Shown here: piece after piece, positions 57,026 to 64,000 of the stretch
Layout of the letters: every line of letters begins with the position of its first letter
Position numbering within the stretch: position 1 is the stretch's first letter
Origin: Vitrella brassicaformis
Taxonomy: Eukaryota > Sar > Vitrellaceae
Reading direction: 5' to 3'
NCBI GenBank assembly: GCA_001179505.1
Contig: CDMY01000656.1
Coordinates: 32,636-96,635 of the forward strand
DNA: 64,000 bases
Translations under genes and position numbers: made by a program
Notes under the pieces: model-generated
Told to the model about the DNA's origin: nothing
What the model saw: the letters and a program-made list of their open reading frames with translations, nothing else
Databases searched by the model: none

Positions 57026-59146
57026 CTGTATGCAGGGTCTGTGGCGGCCGACCACGACTGTCTGCCGGGCTACTTCTGCCCCGAAGGCAGCAAGAACCCG
57101 GGCGACCTCTACCACGCCTGCCCGGGGGGCACATACAATCCCTCAGCCGCACAGGTCACACACACACGCACACACACACACACACACCATCTCTCTGTGT
57201 GTGTGTCTGTGTCTGTGTGTCGAATGGGTGGCTCTGTTCTGGTTGATGTCTCTTCCTTGGCGCGTCCCTCCATACTCACTCCGTAGGGCACGGCCCCTCC
57301 CGTCCCTCCTGAAGACGATTGCCTAGCGGTACGGGCAGCCGACGAGGAGCGCATCCTCATGCTTTCTCTCCTTTATCTCCCCCTGTCTGCATGGCGTCTG
57401 TGCCCCACTGCCTGCGTGCCTTCAGTGTGCCGCCGGCATATTGTGTCTCCCTGCGAGCAAGACCAACACGATGCTCTGTCCCTACGGCTACTACTGTGAG
57501 AACAGCGTCAAGCACGTGGACTACCTGGCTCCCGCCCCCGCCGGCAAGTACACCGGCAAGACCGGCGGACGCACCAGCGACGCCGACATGGAAGGTCAGT
57601 CATAAGTGCGTCAATGGATGAGCGCACAGAGACAGGACTCCCTCCCTCTCCCATGTGTGTGTCTGTGTGTGGTTGCAGATTGTCCCAGAGGGGCGTATTG
57701 CCCCGAGGGCAGCTCTTACCCTCTGTTGGTGAGGAGACACGGAGGCGTACTTCTTTCTTTGTGTGCACTGACTGGGCGTTATGCAGTGCCCACCGGGGAC
57801 CTTCAATCCCGACCAGAACGAGGTGGACGAGACCGCGTGTGACCCGTGCACGGCAGGGTATGCCTGCCCCTTCGCTGGGATGACTGCCGGCAACACCGTC
57901 AAGTGCGCAACGGGGCACTACTGCCCAGAGGGAACCAGGTGGGCAGGCAGGCAGGCAGGCAGGACACACCGATCCAATTGAAGACTGTGTGGGACGGGGT
58001 AGGTATGCGACGCAGTTCCCCTGTCCGCGTGGCACCTACACCGACTCGGAAAATCTCGCGGCCGAAAGCTCGTGCGATCCATGCCCTGCCGGTCACAACC
58101 ACACCCACAGAGAGAGAGAAAGAGGGAGACCAGATTCCCACACTGTGTGTGCGTGTAGGCAAGGCGTGTGACTTCGGGACGGGGGGCACGAGCAAGCCGC
58201 CCCAGCCATGCGCCCCGGGCTACTACTGCCCGACTGGCGCCGACACTGGCACCCAATACAGGTTCCAATACCCGGTAGGCACGCGTGCACATCTGGGGGT
58301 TAGCCTCTTACAAGCGCTCACACACACTCACACACACATTCACTTGGCTGAGATGGCTGCAGTGCCCAGCGGGCACGATGTCTAACGGAACAGACTTGAC
58401 GAGTGACACAGAGTGCGGCGACTGCCCAGGTCAGCCTACAGATATAGTGTGTCTCTGTGTGTCTGTGTATGTGTTTGTCAATGCACGTCTCATTCCGTGA
58501 GCCCTTCATCTCCTTTCAGAGGGCCTTTACTGCACCGGCGGCAAGCCATTCGCCGACGGGAGATGCCCAAAGGGTCCGTGAGTGAGGCACGAGGCGCGAG
58601 ACATCAAACAGAGAAACGATAAATGGTGCAATGATCTGTCTGTCTGTCTGTCTGTGTGTGTGTGCTGCGTCTATGTTGGTCAGGTTACAAATGCCCGCCA
58701 GGGACGCAGTACGCCACGCAGTTCCCATGTGACGCCGGCTCATACGGCGACCGGTAGGTAACACATGGATCGAGCTGTATGACTTCAAAGACCCTGTCGC
58801 TCTCTCGCCCTGTGTGACATCTCTGTGTGGCCATGTGTGTGTGCAGCACCGGCCTTCCAGACCAGGCCAACTGCACGGCCTGTCCCAATGGCCACTACTG
58901 CGTGCCGGGCACAGTTCGGCCCATCCCCTGCCCCGCGGGATCATACGCACAGGACAGCACCATCGGAGGGGCGGAGGCCGCTGGTTCGGCTCCGCCCTTT
59001 CCCTGCATACCGTGCGACGCCGGCAACTTCTGCCCCACGGGCAGCGTCGACCCGATCCCATGTGGAGTGGGATACTTCTCGCCTCAGGGGGCTTCCCAAT
59101 GTAACAAGGGGTCGGGATCGGGGCCGGGCGTGGCGGGTTGTTTATG

Positions 59147-59182
<36 letters not shown>

Positions 59183-62116
59183 TGTGTCTCGGGGGGCTGG
59201 TAGGTTTGAAGTGTCCGAAGGGGCACTACTGCGACTCGGCCACGACAGATGAGACCACCATGCTGAATACAAACTTGTGCCCGGCGGGGACGCTGTGTCC
59301 TTATGAAGGGGTGAGGCGGTTGGGCGGTGAGACACAGGGGGGCGTGTACATGCCACATGGGTGTGGGTGTGGTGTGTGTCAGATGGACCATGTGCCAGAT
59401 ACTACTACTGACCCTTGCCCATCGGGGCACTACTGCCTGCTGGTCAGCCTCATTCACACACACGGACAGCCGGTGTCTCTGATGAATCAATCGCCTTTTC
59501 CCTCTGTCTGTCCCTTGCCCTTGACCTTTTCCCAATACACACAGGGCACCGAAGTGAGCCTTCACCACTCAACGCTCCACCGAAACAAAGAACCCCTGTC
59601 TGTCTGGTCTGTCTGACGCGCCTTTGTGTGTGTGTGCCATGCAGCGTCCCACGCCGTGTGCAGCAGGTTACTACAACCCCAATAACGGCTCCGGCCTCCC
59701 AACGGCCTGCATAGCAGCCGACCCCGGCACGTTCGTCGAGCGAGAGGGCCTATCTGCGCCGAGCGGCAAGTGTGCCCCACACCACTACTGCGACCAGAGC
59801 CCCGACCCTGCCACTTCGCCCACCGAGAAGCCATGCACGCCTGGGACGTTCAAGTCAGAGAGGGGGGGAGGGAGGGAGGGAGGGANNNNNNNNNNNNNNN
59901 NNNNNNNNNNNNNNNNNNNNNNNNNNNNNNNNNNNNNNNNNNNNNNNNNNNNNNNNNNNNNNNNNNNNNNNNNNNNNNNNNNNNNNNNNNNNNNNNNNNN
60001 NNNNNNNNNNNNNNNNNNNNNNNNNNNNNNNNNNNNNNNNNNNNNNNNNNNNNNNNNNNNNNNNNNNNNNNNNNNNNNNNNNNNNNNNNNNNNNNNNNNN
60101 NNNNNNNNNNNNNNNNNNNNNNNNNNNNNNNNNNNNNNNNNNNNNNNNNNNNNNNNNNNNNNNNNNNNNNNNNNNNNNNNNNNNNAGCAGACAGGGAGGG
60201 ACGGAGGGAGGGAGGGAGGGAGGGAGGGAGGGGAGAGGGGCAATGTCCCTGTGTGTGTGTGATGGGTGTGATTGGTGTGCAGCTTCGCTCCCGGTGCCGT
60301 CGCCCTAGCGGACTGCACCGACTGCCCTGGTGAGATCTCTTCTGATCGAGAGGGATGTGATTGGTCGCATTGTGTGTTGACTGACCACACAGCGGGCTAC
60401 TACTGTCCGATGGAGTATGTCGACGGCGTCTTCTCGACGCACCCCTTCCCCTGCCCAGAGGGACACTTCTGCGACCCCCGGACAAGCGACCCCTCACCAT
60501 GCCCAACAGGCAGGGACACACCACTCCACTCACCGCATACAATTGCAAGTGTGTGTGTGTGTGTGCGTGTGTTGGCCGTGCAGGCACCTACCGCCACCGC
60601 ATCGGTGCTCACAACCAGAGCGAGTGTGTGCCGTGCCCCGGGGGAAGGTTCTGCGACACCACCGGCCTCATCGCACCCTCCGGACCGTGCGATGCTGGGT
60701 GAGGGTGTGGATATGGGTGTGAGGACCATTCCATGTGTGTGTGTGTGTGAATCGATGCAGCTATCTGTGCATCATCGGCTCCGACACCCCCCAGCCGAAC
60801 GATACCGTCATGGGCGACGTCTGCACCCCCGGCGGCTACTGCCAGCAGGGCACTACCGTCAAAGAAGTCTGCGAGCCAGGTACACACACACCACACACCA
60901 CACCCTTCCCGTCTCAAACACACTACAACCTTCCCCTCTGTCCTTGCCCTTGTCCGTGTGTGTGTGCCAGGTTTCTATAATCCCGATCCGGGCGGCCGCA
61001 CGGTCGGTGACTGCATCCAGTGCCCCGCCGGCCAGTACTGCTCCGGCTCCAACCTCAACACGCCCAGCGGCCCCTGCGATCCAGGCTACTACTGCACCGG
61101 CACATCGGGCCTGCCCACTCAGTTTGAGACTGGCCCGGGTCAGTACTCTGAGAGCGGGGCGGCCTTCCCCGAGAACTGTCTGCCTGGGACGTACAACCAC
61201 ATGTACAAGCAGAGTGCTTGTCTGCCCTGCCCGGCGAGGTATTACTGTCCTGAGGAGACGCTGACGGCGCCGGTGCAGTGTTTGCCGGGGTTCTTTTGCC
61301 AGCCCGGGGCCTACACCTTCACAGAGGTCGGTGACAGCCACGGAGACACACACCTGCCCTCCCCTCTCTCTCTCTCTCTCTCTCTCTAACTGTGTGTTGT
61401 GTTGTGGTGTGTCAGTGTCCCCAAGGCACCTATGGCGCGTTCCCTTCCCGCAGCTCGGCGACCGAGTGCTTCCCATGCGACCCTGGTGAGCAAGGAACAG
61501 CCTCACGGTGGGTGCAGTGCAGTGCGTGATTTGTCCAATCTCGCTGTGCAGGCTACTTCTGCGACGCGAGCGGGAAGACAACTTACACGTGAGTGGCTGG
61601 CTATCAAGCGAAGGCCAGCCACATCTGTGTGTGTGTGTGTGTGTGTGCAGTGGTCCGTGTGCGGCCGGCTTCTACTGCACAGGAGGGAGTCTCACTGACC
61701 GCCCCGAGCTCGGCGACATCCACGGCGGCCCATGCCCACAGGGACACTACTGCCCACCTGTAAGTCACCAAACCCCCCCACCACCACCATCCCCACCACC
61801 CACAAGCCCACACACTCTTCTGTGCTGTGCCTCCCTCCCTCTCTGTGTGTCTGTCCCGCGTCAGGCATCGACTCAGCCCATCCCCTGCCCCATGTCGACC
61901 TACAATCCAAGCTCGCGGAAGCAGGCCGACAGCGACTGCCTGACATGCCCGTCCGGCAAGTACTGCGCGTCGATGGCCCTGACAGCCCCTGAGGGGGACT
62001 GCGATGCGGGATGGTTCTGCCCCGACGGCAGCACCTCCCCGAAGACGACGGTGTGTGACTGGGGCGAATACTGTGTGGCGGGGAGCGGGGCCAATCTAAC
62101 GTGCCCTGCCGGTGAG

Positions 62117-62175
<59 letters not shown>

Positions 62176-64000
62176 CAGAGAGAGAGAGGGGACGAGACTG
62201 GAAGGCCGTGTCTCTGTGTGTCTCCCTGTGTGTGTGTGTGTGTGTGCGTGTAGGGGAGTACAACAACGCCCCTGGTGCTGACTCGTGTGACCCGGTGAGA
62301 CACGTGACAAACACCCCAAACAAAGCAAATCGGCGTGATGCGATCGATGCGCCTGATGCCTCATCCCCCCCCCCTCTCTCTCTCTCTGTCCTTCTCAGTG
62401 CCCATACCGATTCTGGTGCCCCTCGGGGACCTACAACTTCACCGAGAACCTCTGCCCCAAGGGCCACTACTGCGGCGTGGGCACCTCCACCGGCACACAG
62501 TTCCCATGCGACGCCGGCAGATTTAACAACGTCACAGGTGCCTACAAGACCACCGAGTGCCAGCAGTGCCCACCCGGCAAGTACTGTGACACTAGTGGGC
62601 TCGAGGAGCCCACCGGGGACTGCGACCCGGGCTACTACTGCCAGCAGGGGTCTGAGAGCGCAACGCCCACGGGGAATGAGTGCGCTGCCGGGACATACTG
62701 CCCGGCTGGCACTCCTGACTTTGTGCCTTGCGACGCTGGTGGGTCGGTGGCTCTGGGAGAAAGGGGAGGAGTTTGTTGCACCACTCTCAATCTCTCTCTA
62801 TGTGTCTGATGTGTGTGGGCAGGGTATTTCTGCAACGATACAGGCCTGGCGAGTCCCACCGACATCTGTGACGGCGGCTACTACTGCGAGGAAGGCGCTA
62901 AGGGCCGCACCTCAGCCGGTATGTATGTATTGTCTGTGCGTTTGTGTGAGCAATGCCGCGTCTTGTGTGTGTGTGTGTGTGTTGGCTGGGCGAATTCATT
63001 AATCAATCAAACAGAGGACAGTGGCAACGTCATTCCTTGTCCTGCGGGCAGCTACTGCGAGCCCGGCAGCACCTTCCACCGCCTCTGTCCCAACGGCACC
63101 TTCTCAAGCGCGACAAACCAGGACGAACGAAGCGACTGCCAGGACTGCATGCCCGGAAAGTAAGCAAACCAGCCCCCTCTCTCCCCGCACATCCCCCCCT
63201 CTCTCTCTCTGTATGTGTGTGTGTGTGTGTGTCAGGTATTGCGCCGAGGCCGGCTTAACAGCGCCCTCAGGCGATTGCGAGGCGGGCTTCTACTGCCCCG
63301 CGGCCTCTGTGTGGAAATACGGAATCCTCTGCCCGGCGGGCAAGAAGTGCCCAAGCGGGTCGGCCACACCGCAGAGCTGCGACACTGCGGCCGAGTACCA
63401 GCCTTTGCAGGGGCAAGCGGACTGTGTGGCGTGTCCTCCTGGGCGCCTGTGCAATGATACTGACAGTGTGCCGTGCCCGGAGGGTCACTTCTGTGCGGGG
63501 AACGTGCAGACGGCTTGTGGGCCTGGGAGCTACAACAACTTTACTGGGGGGTGGAAGCCGGATAATTGCACGGCTTGCCCGCCCGGTATGTCTGTGTGTG
63601 TGCGTGTGCGTGTGCGTGCACGTGTGTGTGTGTGTGCCTGGGGGGTGGTGGGGTGGGTTTATTGATGCGCCTCTTGTTTGTTGTGTGTTTGTGTGGCGCA
63701 GGGAGGTATTGTGACAGCAGTGCTATGACTGCCCCTGGGCCGGACTGGTATGCACCGCACAGACAGCACACACACACGCGCACACGCACCAACACACGTG
63801 TGCTGCGTCTGGTATTTGTGTGGGTGTGTCTCCTTCTCCCCTCTCTCTGTCTCTCTGGCCTTGCAGCCCCGCTGGCTACTTCTGCAGAGGAGGTCAGCTG
63901 CCCATCATCTCCCCTCCCACATCCCCCTCCTTGACAAGCGAACACCCCACCACACCACACCCTTTCTCTCTGTGTCCGTCCCTCCCTCCCTCCCTCCCTG
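52725..64000 (+). CDS. Giant secreted or surface protein: Ig-like repeats, then ephrin-receptor-like Cys-rich modules (runs off the window)
   Basis: The ATG at 52725 starts a signal peptide (MRGSGLSWFMVALLVTSSFP, LLHAQ). A single 2.3-kb exon encodes beta-sandwich repeats of about 100 residues (ALAFSTQPVGDTGGQ, GIAQFSSLTVDTPGSYTITA, SATFNDLAIDRAGTFRLQAT), then Calx-beta-like segments (VQVREGASTTYGIYLDAEPA). From 55104 onward many short exons encode ephrin type-A receptor-like/GCC2-GCC3 modules with the pattern CxxCPxGxYC...PCPxGTY. Examples are CPKGHYCDDPAVMPVACATG, CPRGSACPGRGMDPVPCPPG, CLPGYFCPEGSKNPGD, CPRGAYCPEGSSYPL, CPNGHYCVPGTVRPIPCPAG and CDPGYYCQQGSE. Such arrays occur in surface or wall proteins of alveolates. 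Many exon borders fall at the glycine or tyrosine of a module. The gap at 59886-60185 lies in an intron-like GGGA repeat. No transmembrane segment or stop is reached by 64000. Confidence 0.85.
59886..60185. other. Assembly gap (300 N)
   Basis: Exactly 300 N, flanked on both sides by GGGA tetranucleotide repeats (59863-59885 and 60190-60235). The true sequence is probably a longer version of that repeat inside an intron. Confidence 0.95.

Noticed and set aside
1-64000. tRNA, rRNA or snRNA genes
   Set aside because: No cloverleaf, rRNA core or Sm-site pattern was noticed by eye. A covariance-model scan would be needed to exclude small RNA genes.

Overview
The window is intron-dense, GC-rich nuclear DNA of a eukaryote. 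The best guess is a photosynthetic or recently photosynthetic alveolate of the chromerid type (Vitrella-like). This is an inference from a RAP-domain protein with an apicomplexan-style layout, a very large ephrin-receptor-like cysteine-rich surface protein, short GT-AG introns filled with (CA)n, (CT)n and (TG)n, and compact spacing of genes on both strands. No database search was possible. Gene models below were built by eye from reading frames and GT-AG junctions, so exon limits are approximate unless a base is named. Two 300-base N gaps (14420-14719 and 59886-60185) interrupt genes.

Layout. 0.7-2.8 kb (-): NOXRED1/P5CR-like oxidoreductase. 2.9-4.6 kb (+): MORN-repeat protein. 5.1-7.3 kb (+): copy 1 of a four-member unknown family with an F-box-like motif. 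8.3-13.6 kb (-): ABC1/ADCK-type atypical kinase. 13.9-18.3 kb (+): RAP-domain RNA-binding protein. 19-19.6 kb (+): small unknown protein. 20.2-27.0 kb: a RING-finger gene (-) and its 5'-truncated duplicate flank a GH18 chitinase (+). 27.6-36.3 kb (-): a secreted modular protein with an expansin-like region, a cysteine-rich repeat array and a GH10-like domain, next to a truncated tandem copy of its GH10 end. 36.5-40.9 kb: family copies 2 (+) and 3 (-), tail to tail. 41.1-43.0 kb (+): kinase-like protein with a signal peptide. 43.1-44.6 kb (+): low-complexity protein with an internal exon duplication. 45.4-46.9 kb (-): TPR protein. 47.4-49.4 kb (+): family copy 4, broken. 49.7-50.5 kb (-): decayed gene. 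50.7-52.0 kb (+): VAMP7-like R-SNARE. 52.7 kb to the window end (+): giant secreted or membrane protein with Ig-like repeats followed by dozens of CPxGxYC modules.

The genes do not form an operon-like unit, but 21-36 kb is enriched in secreted carbohydrate-active proteins (chitinase, expansin-like/GH10-like). The same stretch is the most rearranged part of the window, with two separate segmental duplications and a dispersed repeat. The strongest candidates for new biology are the expansin/Cys-rich/GH10-like fusion with replaced catalytic glutamates, the four-copy family in which three copies carry different lesions, and introns whose ends carry complementary (CA)n and (TG)n tracts.
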